Below are positions 19,687 to 28,709 of a stretch of DNA of 64,000 nt, piece after piece. A program made the translations under genes and the position numbers. Positions within the stretch are counted from its first letter, which is position 1, and each line of letters opens with the position of its first letter. Source of the DNA: a bacterium (GTDB lineage Bacteria > Desulfobacterota > Binatia > Binatales > Binataceae); assembly GCA_014896235.1 (NCBI GenBank), contig JADBKU010000023.1:124001-188000 (forward strand), written 5' to 3'. The notes beneath the pieces were generated by a model that worked only from the letters and a program-made list of their open reading frames with translations, was not told the DNA's origin and did not search any database.

Positions 19687-20103
19687 ATGGATGACCTCGA
19701 AGCGGCGCTTGCGGCGAACCGCGAATTCTATCGGGCCTTCGAGAGTCTCGAACTCGGCCGGATGGAACGTGTGTGGCTGCGCGAGCCGAAGATCGCCTGC
19801 GTCCATCCCGGATGGCGGCGGCTGACCGGATGGGGCCCGGTGATGACGAGCTGGCAGCGGATTTTCGCCGGCGCGTTCGAGATGACCTTCGATATCCGCG
19901 ATCCCAGCGTATCGATCAGCGGCGACCTGGCGGTCGTGCTGGTCGAGGAAAATCTGACCCAGCGCGGCTACGACGGAGTGATCCGCACGCAGGTGCTGGC
20001 TACCAACGTCTTCGAGCGGCGCGGCGGCGAATGGCTCATGATTTTGCATCACGGGTCGCCGGTGATGGCGCCCGCGTCTGACGACGAACCGCCGCTGCAA
20101 TGA
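19687..20103 (+). CDS. SnoaL-like / NTF2-family protein
   Basis: 138 residues. The cone-shaped NTF2-like pattern is visible: AALAANREFYRAFESLELGRMERVWL, then CVHPGWRRLTGWGPVMTSWQRIFAG, alternating strands and a terminal FERRGGEWLMILHHGSPV. Members are ligand-binding proteins or small isomerases and hydrolases. Its stop overlaps the next gene's ATG (ATGA), so the two are translationally coupled. Confidence 0.82.
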   Translation: MDDLEAALAANREFYRAFESLELGRMERVWLREPKIACVHPGWRRLTGWGPVMTSWQRIFAGAFEMTFDIRDPSVSISGDLAVVLVEENLTQRGYDGVIRTQVLATNVFERRGGEWLMILHHGSPVMAPASDDEPPLQ

Positions 20104-21455
20104 AGCGCGCGCCGGCCTGGGGCGCGGCGCTGTTCGCGCTCGGCGCCGCGCTGTTCGCGAGCGCGAATCTGGCGCGCGCCGCCGGGGCCGCCGCGCCCGC
20201 GCCGCTCGATCCCCGCGCAATCAATCTGGTCTTCGTTCCGCCTGCCGAAGCGAATCCCGCGACCGGCGCGCTGACGCCGCGCGGACTGAATCGCGCAATC
20301 AGGCTCGGACCGTGGCTGGCGCATCTAAGCGGCGCCGCGGCCGACGGAATTTATGCCCTCGCTCCGGCGACGCATCTGGTTGGCCCGAAAAGCGATGTTC
20401 CGGATCTGGCGCCGCTCGCGACGATCGAGCCGTTCGCGTTGCTCTACGACGCCCCCGTCGCCGCCTCGACGGCCGCGGTCTCGGCCGCCGCCTGCGCCAA
20501 AACGCCCTGCCAGGGAATCGATTACGCCGATAAGGACGATGCCAACGAGGCGCTGGCCGAGCGGATTTTGCAGGCCCGGCGGCCCGGCATGTTCGTCTTC
20601 GCGGCGCCGCCCGCGACGCTCAACCGGATGATGCGCCGGATCGCCGCCGCCGCAGGCTGGAAGCTCGCGCTCGCGCCGTTGAGGGCGGACGATCGCGAAC
20701 GGATCGTCACGATCTCGCTCGCGCCCGGAGCGGCGTCGGCGGCTTTGCGCGAATATCGCGCGGATGTGGCGCCGCCCTCGGCGTATCCCAATCCGGGATT
20801 GCGGGGCGGCGCCGCCTGCCTCGAAGCGCCGTTTGCGATTTCATCGGCCGCGCGCGGCCTGCGTCCGCCCGCCGGAATCAATCACGACGAGACCGTCTAT
20901 TTTATCCGTCACGCCGAGGCCCATCCGACGCCGCTTTTCGAAAACGGCAACCTGGTCTGTCAGGGCGAATGGCGCGCGCTCGGGGCCGGGCCGATGCTGA
21001 TCAAAAAGATTGGACGCGTTCCGGATTTCGTCTACGCCTCCGATCCGTCGCAGCCGCTGCGCGCGCGGAGCGGCGCGGCCTACTTTTCTTACGTGCGTCC
21101 GGCGCTGACGCTCGCGCCATTTGCGGCCGAGTATGGCGCGCCGCTGCGGCTGGCGAGCGACGTGGATTGGTGGAACGCGGAAGCGGTCGCCAAATTTTTC
21201 TTTTTCGGCGGCGCCGGGAGCAGGTTCGACGGCAAGACCGTGCTGGTCGCGTGGGAGCATCTCGCGATTGGCCGGATCGTCGGCGCATTGCTTCAGGAAT
21301 ACGGACTCGATCCGGCGGCGCTGCCGCGATGGAACCGCAACGATTACGATACGATTTGGAAAGTGCGGCTCGACGATCGCGGCAATCTTGCGTTCAGCGT
21401 TGACTGCGAGGGAATTCCGAGCGGCTCGCTCCCGCCCGCCTGCCCGCTTAAGTGA
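20100..21455 (+). CDS. Secreted protein with histidine-phosphatase-like domain(s)
   Basis: 451 residues with a signal peptide (to about residue 27). The C-terminal half has YFIRHAEAHPTP, the catalytic Arg-His signature of the histidine (phosphoglycerate-mutase-like) phosphatases, plus CQGEWRAL and the second catalytic segment VAWEHLAIGRIV. The N-terminal half seems to be an earlier, degenerate copy: NLVFVPPAEANPATGALTPRGLNRAIRL is laid out like the motif region but lacks the RH pair. Substrate unknown. Coupled to the NTF2-like gene. Confidence 0.7.
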   Translation: MKRAPAWGAALFALGAALFASANLARAAGAAAPAPLDPRAINLVFVPPAEANPATGALTPRGLNRAIRLGPWLAHLSGAAADGIYALAPATHLVGPKSDVPDLAPLATIEPFALLYDAPVAASTAAVSAAACAKTPCQGIDYADKDDANEALAERILQARRPGMFVFAAPPATLNRMMRRIAAAAGWKLALAPLRADDRERIVTISLAPGAASAALREYRADVAPPSAYPNPGLRGGAACLEAPFAISSAARGLRPPAGINHDETVYFIRHAEAHPTPLFENGNLVCQGEWRALGAGPMLIKKIGRVPDFVYASDPSQPLRARSGAAYFSYVRPALTLAPFAAEYGAPLRLASDVDWWNAEAVAKFFFFGGAGSRFDGKTVLVAWEHLAIGRIVGALLQEYGLDPAALPRWNRNDYDTIWKVRLDDRGNLAFSVDCEGIPSGSLPPACPLK

Positions 21456-21539
21456 TTGTGTGCGGCGGGGCTTTGGCTTGCCAAAGGCGGGCGATAATTG
21501 GCACAGTGGCCGAATCTATCCGCTATGCGAGGCTCGCCG

Positions 21540-22706
21540 ATGGCTGAAGCGAAATTGTTCCCGGTCACGACCGTGGGTTCCTGGACGCGCCCGGAATGGC
21601 TGATCCATGCGCTGCGCCGGCGCCAGGCCGGAGAAATCTCCGCCGAAGAATTCAACCGGATCGCCGACGACGCGGTCTTGGCCGCGATCAAATATCAGGA
21701 GGACGCGGGCGTCGATATCGTCAGCGATGGCGAAACCCGCCGCGACAACTTCTACTCGTTCGTGGTCGAAAAGCTGGGCGGGATGCGCCTGATGAAACTT
21801 TCGGAGCTGCTCGATTTCGTTAAAGATCGCGCTGGCTTCGAGGAAATCCTGCGCGGGCTTGACGTTCCCGCCTTCGCGATCAAAAGCCCGATCGCGGTGG
21901 AAAAGGTGCGCGAGCGCGAAGACGGAATCTCGCTCGACGAAGCGCGCTTCCTGAAATCGCATACGCATCGCCAGACCAAGATGCCGATTCCGGGACCCTA
22001 CCTGCTGACGCGATCGAGCTGGTTCGAGGGACTCTCCGACAAGACTTATCCGACGCGCGAGGATCTGGCCAAGGACGTCGTGCGAATCCTGCGCCGCGAA
22101 GTGCTCGCGCTCAAGGAACTGGGCGTCGATTTTATCCAGCTCGACGAGCCGTCGATTTCGCAGGTGGTCTATGGCGACGAAGCCGAGCAGACCTTCATGT
22201 GCGCGGCGCTCGGCTCGCGCAGCGATCCGACCAACGAGCTTGAGTTCGCCGTCCGGCTGGTGAACGAAACGGTGGACGGAATCGACGGCGTGCGCTTCGG
22301 CGTGCATGTCTGCCGCGGCAACTGGAGCCGCAAGGAAGACGTGCTGCTCAAGGGCAATTACGGTCCGCTGCTGCCGTGGCTGATGCGGATGAACGTCGAT
22401 CAGCTCGTGCTCGAGATGGCGACGCCGCGCGCCGGCGAGATCGAGGTCTTCAAGGAATATCGCAACGAAAAAGAGCTGGGGTTGGGCGTCGCGAATCCGC
22501 GCACGGATACGATCGAGAGTCCCAAGGAGATCGTCGGACGGGTCAAGCAAGTGCTCAAGTACTTCGATCCGGACAAGATTTTCCTCAATCCCGATTGCGG
22601 GTTCGGCACTTTCGCCGAGCGCTGCGTGAATACGCCGGAAATCGCTTATCGCAAGCTGCAGGCGATTTCGGAGGCGGCCGAGATCCTGCGGCGCGAATAC
22701 GCCTGA
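21540..22706 (+). CDS. MetE-like cobalamin-independent methionine synthase family protein (catalytic half only)
   Basis: 388 residues covering only the catalytic C-terminal barrel of MetE. Zinc ligands are all visible: HVCRGN (His and Cys), LVLEMATPR (Glu) and NPDCGFGT (Cys). VSDGETRRDNF and QLDEPSI are substrate-side motifs. Such short proteins include archaeal core MetE and epoxyalkane:CoM transferase-like enzymes, so it activates a thiol for alkyl transfer but the true substrate is open. ATG 21540 (GAGG upstream) is preferred over two earlier in-frame ATGs. It starts a possible sulfur-related run with OsmC and rhodanese genes. Confidence 0.85.
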   Translation: MAEAKLFPVTTVGSWTRPEWLIHALRRRQAGEISAEEFNRIADDAVLAAIKYQEDAGVDIVSDGETRRDNFYSFVVEKLGGMRLMKLSELLDFVKDRAGFEEILRGLDVPAFAIKSPIAVEKVREREDGISLDEARFLKSHTHRQTKMPIPGPYLLTRSSWFEGLSDKTYPTREDLAKDVVRILRREVLALKELGVDFIQLDEPSISQVVYGDEAEQTFMCAALGSRSDPTNELEFAVRLVNETVDGIDGVRFGVHVCRGNWSRKEDVLLKGNYGPLLPWLMRMNVDQLVLEMATPRAGEIEVFKEYRNEKELGLGVANPRTDTIESPKEIVGRVKQVLKYFDPDKIFLNPDCGFGTFAERCVNTPEIAYRKLQAISEAAEILRREYA

Positions 22707-22749
22707 AAAAACGGGCGGCGCAGGTTTTCGTCAAGCGGAGAAAACGATC

Positions 22750-23280
22750 ATGGCGGAAAAAGAACTGAACGGACTGCGAGTAGAAAAAATCAACGCGATC
22801 CTCGACTCGATGCGCGACGATCCGGAAGTGCTCAAGGCCGTCACCGGCCCGTGGAAGTCGCGCGTGGTCTGGCAGGGCGGCTTCAAGGCCAAGGCCTACA
22901 TGCGCAAGCATACCGTGCAGATGGACGAGCCGGAGGGGCTTGACGCGGGAGATTCCGCGGCCAGCGCGCATGAGCAGTTGCTGTCGGCGATGGGGAGCTG
23001 CCTCACGGTCGGCTACGTGCTGAACGCGACGCGCCGGGGCGTCAAGATCCACGACCTCGAAATCGCGCTGGAAGGCAATTTCGAGAATATCCTGAAGTGG
23101 GCGGGACACGCGCCGGACGGCAATCCCGCCTATCCTTCGGTGACGGCGAAATGCTTCGTGCGCGCCGACGCCGACGAAAAGACGCTGCGCGAAATCTGGC
23201 AGGCGGCGATCGACGGTTCGCCGGTGACGCAGACCGTCGCCCGGCCGACTAAAATAATCGCGGAATTCGAGAAGGTTTAG
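22750..23280 (+). CDS. OsmC-family protein
   Basis: 176 residues. SAHEQLLSAMGSCLTVGYVLNATRRGV is the first OsmC motif with its redox Cys; the second position, usually Cys in Arg-Cys-Pro-Val, is Ser in DGSPVTQTV. OsmC/Ohr proteins reduce organic peroxides using two Cys; with one this may be a different thiol-handling function. 43 bp after the MetE-like gene and 8 bp before the rhodanese gene. Confidence 0.85.
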   Translation: MAEKELNGLRVEKINAILDSMRDDPEVLKAVTGPWKSRVVWQGGFKAKAYMRKHTVQMDEPEGLDAGDSAASAHEQLLSAMGSCLTVGYVLNATRRGVKIHDLEIALEGNFENILKWAGHAPDGNPAYPSVTAKCFVRADADEKTLREIWQAAIDGSPVTQTVARPTKIIAEFEKV

Positions 23281-23288
23281 GCGGGTCC

Positions 23289-24065
23289 GTGGCAAAACTA
23301 GTGACGGCGGATTGGGTCGCCGAACGGCTCGATTCGCCGGAGTTCCGCTTGATCGATCCGCGCCGGCCGATGAAGTACCTGTCGGGCCATCTGCCGGGCG
23401 CGCTGAATGTCCCGGTTTACAAGGCGTTTGGCGCCGACGGGCGCCTGATGGCGCCGAAGGAATTGGCGGAGTTTATTGGCGGATGCGGGCTTGGCGACGG
23501 GCCCGCGCCAATAATCTACGATTCCCCCGAAGGGCAGAACGCCGCGATGCTGGCTTGGATAATCGAGTATCTGGGGCATCCCGAGTCTTTCTTCATGGAT
23601 TGCTTTTTCGAGCATTGGCAGGCCGAGCATCGCGAAGTCACCTATCGACCCGTCAATGGAGTGAAGTCGAACTTCACCGCTGGCGCGAATCCGTCGCTTC
23701 GCGCGACGCTGCCCGAGGTTCGCGACGCCAAGGGCGCCCGGCTGGTCGATTTTCGCAGCCGCGAAGAGTTTTCGGGCGAGCGCACGATGGCCGACGATCC
23801 ACCGGGCCATCTGGCGGGCGCGGTCAACGTCGTGTGGCGCGACCTGTCCGAACCGCCCGAAAGGGTGTTGCGTGACAAAGCTTGGCTTGAACGGATTTTC
23901 AGGGATGCCGGGATTGCGCCGGGACAGCAAGTGATCGCCTATTGCCGCAGCGGGCCGCGCGCGGCGCTCGGTTACATGGCGCTGAAAGCGATCGGATGCG
24001 ACGTGCGCTTATTCGATGGATCGTATGCTGAGTGGAGCAAGGCCGGTTTGCCGGTTGAAAAGTGA
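23289..24065 (+). CDS. Two-domain rhodanese (thiosulfate/3-mercaptopyruvate sulfurtransferase)
   Basis: 258 residues from GTG. The N-terminal rhodanese domain (FRLIDPRRPMKYLSGHLPGALNVPVYKAF) is inactive, having IYDSPEGQNAA in place of the Cys loop. The C-terminal domain has the active-site Cys in AYCRSGPRAALGYM. The protein transfers sulfane sulfur to an acceptor. Its place after MetE-like and OsmC genes suggests a shared sulfur or thiol role. Confidence 0.92.
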   Translation: MAKLVTADWVAERLDSPEFRLIDPRRPMKYLSGHLPGALNVPVYKAFGADGRLMAPKELAEFIGGCGLGDGPAPIIYDSPEGQNAAMLAWIIEYLGHPESFFMDCFFEHWQAEHREVTYRPVNGVKSNFTAGANPSLRATLPEVRDAKGARLVDFRSREEFSGERTMADDPPGHLAGAVNVVWRDLSEPPERVLRDKAWLERIFRDAGIAPGQQVIAYCRSGPRAALGYMALKAIGCDVRLFDGSYAEWSKAGLPVEK

Positions 24066-24107
24066 CCATACGCGGAAAGTCTTTCGGCTATTGGAATTCA
24101 AAATCGC

Positions 24108-24695
24108 CTAATCGCCTTTAATCTGGGACAACGCAAACAGCGCGCCCGCGAGAAACATCGCGATTGCCGGTCCCGCCAACCCGAGCATGGTGGCGCTCCA
24201 TCCGTTCGGCGAAGTCGCGCCGCGAATGATCGATCTGATCAATCGGGACGCGACCACGCCATCGACGGCGCCGCCAAAGCCGAACGTCCAGAGACCGCCA
24301 AGCGCGGCGCGTCTCCGGCGATATACGATCGCGGCGCCGAGCGCGCCTGCGAGACCGAAAGTAATCGCCCCGCCGGCGGCGCCGCGGATAAATTCGGCTG
24401 CGCTCGGGTGGTTCGGCGCAAGCGATGCGCCTAACGCGAAGACGAAATCGGCGGCGGCGTTGTAGATCGCCGGCCGCAGCGCGAAGGCGATCGCGAACCC
24501 GCATGCGGCCCCAAGACCGTCGAGCGCGAAGCCGCCTAGCGCGCCTTCGATTGCCCCGCCGGCCACGGCCAGTATCGCAAACCAGATTTGGTTGAAGCCG
24601 CGCGCGAAGAGGAATTGCGCGCCCGAGACTCCTGCGATCAAATTGATAACGGCGCCGGCGCCGAACGCCAATCCGGCGCCGACGACGCGACTCAT
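24108..24695 (-). CDS. Ala/Gly-rich integral membrane protein, unknown function
   Basis: 195 residues from ATG 24695; the long frame beyond it is not membrane-like and is ignored. About six hydrophobic helices rich in Gly and Ala with small-residue packing ([38 protein letters not shown]). The sequence looks internally pseudo-repeated. No family recognised. Convergent with the rhodanese gene and divergent from rpoZ. Confidence 0.6.
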   Translation of the reverse strand: MSRVVGAGLAFGAGAVINLIAGVSGAQFLFARGFNQIWFAILAVAGGAIEGALGGFALDGLGAACGFAIAFALRPAIYNAAADFVFALGASLAPNHPSAAEFIRGAAGGAITFGLAGALGAAIVYRRRRAALGGLWTFGFGGAVDGVVASRLIRSIIRGATSPNGWSATMLGLAGPAIAMFLAGALFALSQIKGD

Positions 24696-24830
24696 CGGGA
24701 ATATTTGGCGGCGGGCGGCCACAAGCGCCGGATTTTGCCATCGCCGGCGTATCGAGCAAACCGCCGGGACATTTGTCGTACCGCGCAGTTCGTTGACTTG
24801 GACCGCCGATGGCTGGAAAATCCTTGTAAG

Positions 24831-25025
24831 ATGGCGCGAATAACTGTTGAAGATTGTCTGAAAACGATTCCCAACCGTTTTGAACTGGTGTTGGCCGGCG
24901 CGCGCCGCGCCAAGCAGTTGCTTAAAGGCGCGCGGCCGCTGGTCGAGTCCGATAACAAGGAAGTCGTGACCGCATTGCGCGAAATCGCGGCCGCCAAAGT
25001 CACGATTGTCGAACCGGAGAGCTGA
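24831..25025 (+). CDS. rpoZ: RNA polymerase omega subunit
   Basis: 64 residues: [30 protein letters not shown] is the conserved N-terminus, and [14 protein letters not shown] follows. Omega assists folding of the beta-prime subunit and binds ppGpp. The ATG at 24831 is the natural start. It lies upstream of rpoH, 135 bp away. Confidence 0.93.
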   Translation: MARITVEDCLKTIPNRFELVLAGARRAKQLLKGARPLVESDNKEVVTALREIAAAKVTIVEPES

Positions 25026-25160
25026 GCGCGCTCGCGCACGGACATTGACGCCAAGGCCGCGCGGACCGCGGAGGGCGCGCATATCCCCCATGCGACTTGT
25101 GCATGCCGGATCAGGGAAGGGCTGCCTGATGGCGCGCGTCGCGCCGCGGAGGTCGGCGGA

Positions 25161-26204
25161 ATGACCAGGAAAGTCCGCAAACCTCGCTCGCCTGCAAAAG
25201 CGTCGCAGGACGCGCGGCCGGGCGCTGCCGTTCAGATCGGCGGCGACGAGCCGATCGAGGCGGAGGCTGAAGTTCTCGGCATCGAGGACGAGAACTTCGG
25301 CGCTGAGGCGCCCGCTCTTCAGGCCGGGCACGAAACGGCCGGCGAAGGCGGCGAACTCGTCCCGTTCGATCCGCTAAGCCGCTACCTCGCTGAAATTCGC
25401 CGGTTTCCGCTGCTGACGCGCGAGCAGGAGCTGGAAATCGCCAAGCGTTACGCGAAATATCGCGATCCCGAGGACGCCTACCGGCTGGTGACCGCCAACC
25501 TGCGGTTGGTGGTGAAGATCGCGAACGAGTTCGCGCGCGCCACGCGCAATCTGCTCGACCTGATTCAGGAAGGCAACGTGGGCCTGATGGAAGCGGTCAA
25601 GCACTTCGATCCCGACGTTGGAATCCGCTTTCCGTCGTATGCGGTGTGGTGGGTGCGCGCCTATATCTACCGCTATCTGATCAACAACTGGCGGCTGGTG
25701 AAAGTCGGCACGACGCAGGCGCAGCGCAAACTGTTTTTCAATCTGCGCAAGGAGAGCGAGCGTCTGGAGGCCGAAGGGTTCGCGCCCGCGCCGAAATTGC
25801 TGGCGCAGCGGATGGGCGTGAAGGAGAGCGAAGTCCGCGAGATGCAGGAGCGGATGGCGCAGAACGAAGTTTCGCTCGATCAGCCGGCCGGGCCGGACGA
25901 CGATTCGAGCCTGATGGATTCGCTCGCCGATGCGTCGCCGAACCCTGAAGAACGCGCGGCGCGCGACGAATTGCGCGAGTTCGCGCGGGCGCAGGTCGAG
26001 GAGTTCGAGCGTACGCTGGAAGGCAAGGAGCGTGAAATTTTCCGTCGCCGCCTGTTGTCTGAAGAGCAGCCGACCCTGCAGGAAATGGGCGGCGAATTCG
26101 GTCTCAGCCGCGAGCGCGTGCGCCAGATTGAAAGCCGCCTAAAGCGGCGCTTCAAGGAATTCGTCAAGGCGCACGCCGCCGACCTTGAATCGCCGGGCGG
26201 CTGA
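25161..26204 (+). CDS. rpoH: Heat-shock RNA polymerase sigma factor (sigma-32)
   Basis: 347 residues. Region 1.2/2 begins at [54 protein letters not shown] and [13 protein letters not shown] follow. [10 protein letters not shown] is the RpoH box, which distinguishes sigma-32 from sigma-70. Region 4 ends with [19 protein letters not shown]. An acidic, low-complexity N-terminal extension of about 70 residues precedes the core and makes the protein longer than E. coli RpoH. Start uncertain within this extension. Confidence 0.92.
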   Translation: MTRKVRKPRSPAKASQDARPGAAVQIGGDEPIEAEAEVLGIEDENFGAEAPALQAGHETAGEGGELVPFDPLSRYLAEIRRFPLLTREQELEIAKRYAKYRDPEDAYRLVTANLRLVVKIANEFARATRNLLDLIQEGNVGLMEAVKHFDPDVGIRFPSYAVWWVRAYIYRYLINNWRLVKVGTTQAQRKLFFNLRKESERLEAEGFAPAPKLLAQRMGVKESEVREMQERMAQNEVSLDQPAGPDDDSSLMDSLADASPNPEERAARDELREFARAQVEEFERTLEGKEREIFRRRLLSEEQPTLQEMGGEFGLSRERVRQIESRLKRRFKEFVKAHAADLESPGG

Positions 26205-26345
26205 CTTTATCGCCGCGATCGGGCACGGCGCTTGCGCTCAAGGCTTGTTTCGGTGAACGATCGGTAGAAGACTTGACGGCGCGCCTGGTTGGTTGCGGCG
26301 ATGGGGCCGCAGCGCCGGCGCGCGAACCAGCGGGAGTTCAGCTCA

Positions 26346-26921
26346 ATGCCTCGACGGCTCGAGAGCTTTTTAGTCAGCGGATCGGGATCGCAAAACGGCC
26401 CCGTGCATGAAGGCGGAGCGTTTCCGGAGAGTTTCGTCACGTCGCGCCTGCAGGATGCGATCAACTGGGCGCGCAAATATTCGTTCTTTCCCTATCCGTT
26501 CGTGACCGCGTGCTGCGGAATGGAATATTTTTCGGTCGCGGGGCCGCGCTACGACCTCGACCGGTTCGGCGCCGCGCTGCCGCGCTTCACGCCGCGCCAG
26601 GCGGATCTGTTGTTCGTCGTCGGCACGATTACGCAGCGGCAGGCGCCGATCCTGCGCCGCGTGTACGAACAGATGGCGGAGCCGAAATGGGTGGTGTCGT
26701 TCGGCGCCTGTACCAGCTCGGGCGGTCCGTATGACAACTATGCCGTGCTGCAGGGAATCGATCGGATTATTCCGGTGCATTTGTACATCCCCGGATGTCC
26801 GCCGCGGCCCGAAGCCGTGATCGACGGACTGATCAAGCTGCAGCATCGCGTGCAAACGGAACGTCCCGGCCGTCCGTGGCCGGACCTGAACCTACACGGA
26901 AGCGGACGCAAAGTTGAGTAA
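26346..26921 (+). CDS. nuoB: NADH-quinone oxidoreductase subunit B
   Basis: 191 residues. Holds the terminal [4Fe-4S] cluster N2 at the quinone site: Cys-Cys in FVTACCGMEYF, Cys in FGACTSSGG and Cys in IPGCPPRPE. SVAGPRYDLDRFG and PRQADLLFVVGTIT are also diagnostic. ATG 26346 (GGGAG upstream) is preferred over an earlier in-frame ATG. NuoA, which normally precedes NuoB, is not here. It overlaps nuoG by 8 nt. Confidence 0.96.
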   Translation: MPRRLESFLVSGSGSQNGPVHEGGAFPESFVTSRLQDAINWARKYSFFPYPFVTACCGMEYFSVAGPRYDLDRFGAALPRFTPRQADLLFVVGTITQRQAPILRRVYEQMAEPKWVVSFGACTSSGGPYDNYAVLQGIDRIIPVHLYIPGCPPRPEAVIDGLIKLQHRVQTERPGRPWPDLNLHGSGRKVE

Positions 26922-28506
26922 CCCCGTCAAGACCGTCAAGGTCACGGTCGATAATCAGATTATCGAGGCGCCCGAAGGGACGCCGCTGCTGCAGGCGATG
27001 CTGGATGCCGGCCTCGACATCCCGCACTACTGCTACCATCCGAAGCTCAGCATCGACGGCAGCTGCCGGCTGTGCCAGGTCAAAATCGACGGCATGCCGA
27101 AGCTGCAGATTTCGTGCAATACGCAGGTGCGCGACGGGATGGTCGTGCACGTGGCCGATCCGGAAGTCGAGATGACCCGCAAGGGCGTGCTCGAATTGCT
27201 GCTGCTGAACCATCCGCTGGACTGCCCGATTTGCGACAAGGCGGGCGAATGCTGGCTGCAGAATTTCTCGATGCGGTTCGGAGCGCGCCATGCGCGCACG
27301 ATCGATACGCGGCGCAAGCGGGGCAAGCGGCTGGATATCGGCGAACAAATTCTGCTCGACCAGGAGCGCTGCATCCTGTGCCGCCGCTGCGTGCGTTTCT
27401 GCCGCGAGATCAGCAAGAGCAATGAACTGTTCGTCTTCAGCCACGGCGACAAATCCGTGCTGGATATCTACGACAAGCGGCTCGACAACGATTACTCGAT
27501 GAACGTGGCCGACGTGTGTCCGGTGGGCGCGCTCGAAACCAAGGACTTTCATCATCGGATGCGCGTCTGGTTCCTTGAGGATACGGCGAGCGTCTGTCCG
27601 TCGTGCTCCAACGGATGCAACATCATGATTTCGTCGGCGCGCGGCAAAATCTGGCGCCTGACGCCGCGGCGCAACGACGAGGTCAACGACACCTGGATGT
27701 GCGATGCGGGCCGGCTCAACTACAAGTTTGTCGGCGACCCCGCGCGCCTGCGCGCGCCGATGGTCGCGGGCGAAGGCGGTCCGGCCGAAGCGGGATGGGA
27801 CGAAGCGCTCAAGCGCGCGGCGGGCGCGATTGCCGATTTCGTCAAGCGCAACGGGGCGCGTACGTTCGGCGCGTTCGCGTCGCCCCATCTGACCAACGAG
27901 GAAAATTTCCGTTTCGGCGAGATGCTGCGCGCGATCGGCGCGGGGCGGATCGCGATGGCCGTGCCGCGCGGCCGGCAGGACGACTTCCTGATCAAGGCGG
28001 AAAAGGCGGCGAACGCCAGAGGCGTGCGCGAACTCGGCCTGGTGTCCGGCGACGACGATGGGCTTGAGGCGATGCTGCGCGCGTGCGAAGCGGGCGAGAT
28101 TCGCGGACTCTACGTATGCGGCGGCGATCTGCTCGAAGTGGGGCAGAGGGAGCGGGTAGACGCGATTCTGGAGAAGCTCGACTTGCTGATCGTGCAGGAC
28201 CTGGCGATGCGGCCCCGTTACGGCCGCGCGGCCGTGACGCTGCCCGCGACCGCTTTCGCGGAGAAGGAGGGGACCTTCACCAACCATGCGGGGCGGGTGC
28301 AGCGAATCCAGCGGGCGATCGCGCCGCCGCCCGGATGGCGCACGGACGGCGAGATTTTCACTGCGCTGATGAACCAACTGTCGGACCGGGCGGAACGATT
28401 CGAGCTTGAGTCGGTCTGGGCGGCGATGGCGGGAGACGGAAGCCGCTTCGCCGGTCTCGCTTTCGACAAAATCGGGCCGGAAGGCGCGCCGCTCGACACT
28501 GCTTGA
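26914..28506 (+). CDS. nuoG: NADH-quinone oxidoreductase subunit G (short form)
   Basis: 530 residues, TTG start overlapping nuoB. N-terminal [2Fe-2S] ligands (CYHPKLSIDGSCRLCQVK...SCNT), the His/Cys3 [4Fe-4S] motif (HPLDCPICDKAGECW), a second cubane set (CILCRRCVRFC, VCPVGAL) and CPSCSNGCN are all present. The molybdopterin-oxidoreductase-like remainder is much shorter than in E. coli NuoG (about 900 residues). It conducts electrons from the FMN arm to NuoI. Confidence 0.95.
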   Translation: MSNPVKTVKVTVDNQIIEAPEGTPLLQAMLDAGLDIPHYCYHPKLSIDGSCRLCQVKIDGMPKLQISCNTQVRDGMVVHVADPEVEMTRKGVLELLLLNHPLDCPICDKAGECWLQNFSMRFGARHARTIDTRRKRGKRLDIGEQILLDQERCILCRRCVRFCREISKSNELFVFSHGDKSVLDIYDKRLDNDYSMNVADVCPVGALETKDFHHRMRVWFLEDTASVCPSCSNGCNIMISSARGKIWRLTPRRNDEVNDTWMCDAGRLNYKFVGDPARLRAPMVAGEGGPAEAGWDEALKRAAGAIADFVKRNGARTFGAFASPHLTNEENFRFGEMLRAIGAGRIAMAVPRGRQDDFLIKAEKAANARGVRELGLVSGDDDGLEAMLRACEAGEIRGLYVCGGDLLEVGQRERVDAILEKLDLLIVQDLAMRPRYGRAAVTLPATAFAEKEGTFTNHAGRVQRIQRAIAPPPGWRTDGEIFTALMNQLSDRAERFELESVWAAMAGDGSRFAGLAFDKIGPEGAPLDTA

Positions 28507-28528
28507 CCGCGAGCGCCGCAGGCCGCGC

Positions 28529-28556
28529 TTGACATTCTACCGCATAAAGGTTCATA
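28529..28556 (+). promoter_or_regulatory. Candidate sigma-70 promoter for the MFS gene
   Basis: TTGACA at 28529-28534 is a perfect -35 box; 16 bp downstream is TTCATA, a weak -10 match. It lies 150 bp before the MFS start, in the 200-bp gap after nuoG, which contains no other gene. This would let the transporter be expressed apart from the nuo genes. Confidence 0.4.
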
Positions 28557-28709
28557 GCCGGATGGCACGCTTGAGTTAGGGCAGGCACGGCGCAGATGGG
28601 CGAGGTATTGCGGCTTGAGGGGAAACAAACCGCGAAATCCCGCCAGGTCCGGGAATCGTCCGGATCCAACGCTAACGGATTTGCTGGAGCGGCAAGGGGA
28701 CAGGCTCTT

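Noticed and set aside
25100-25160. Hairpin ATCAGG/CCTGAT before rpoH, possible RNA thermometer
   Set aside because: The stem is short and does not clearly cover the ribosome site; no further support.
24696-25331. Long leftward open frame ahead of the membrane protein at 24108-24695
   Set aside because: It is antisense to rpoZ and part of the rpoH N-terminus and has no membrane or family character; only the part from 24695 is kept.
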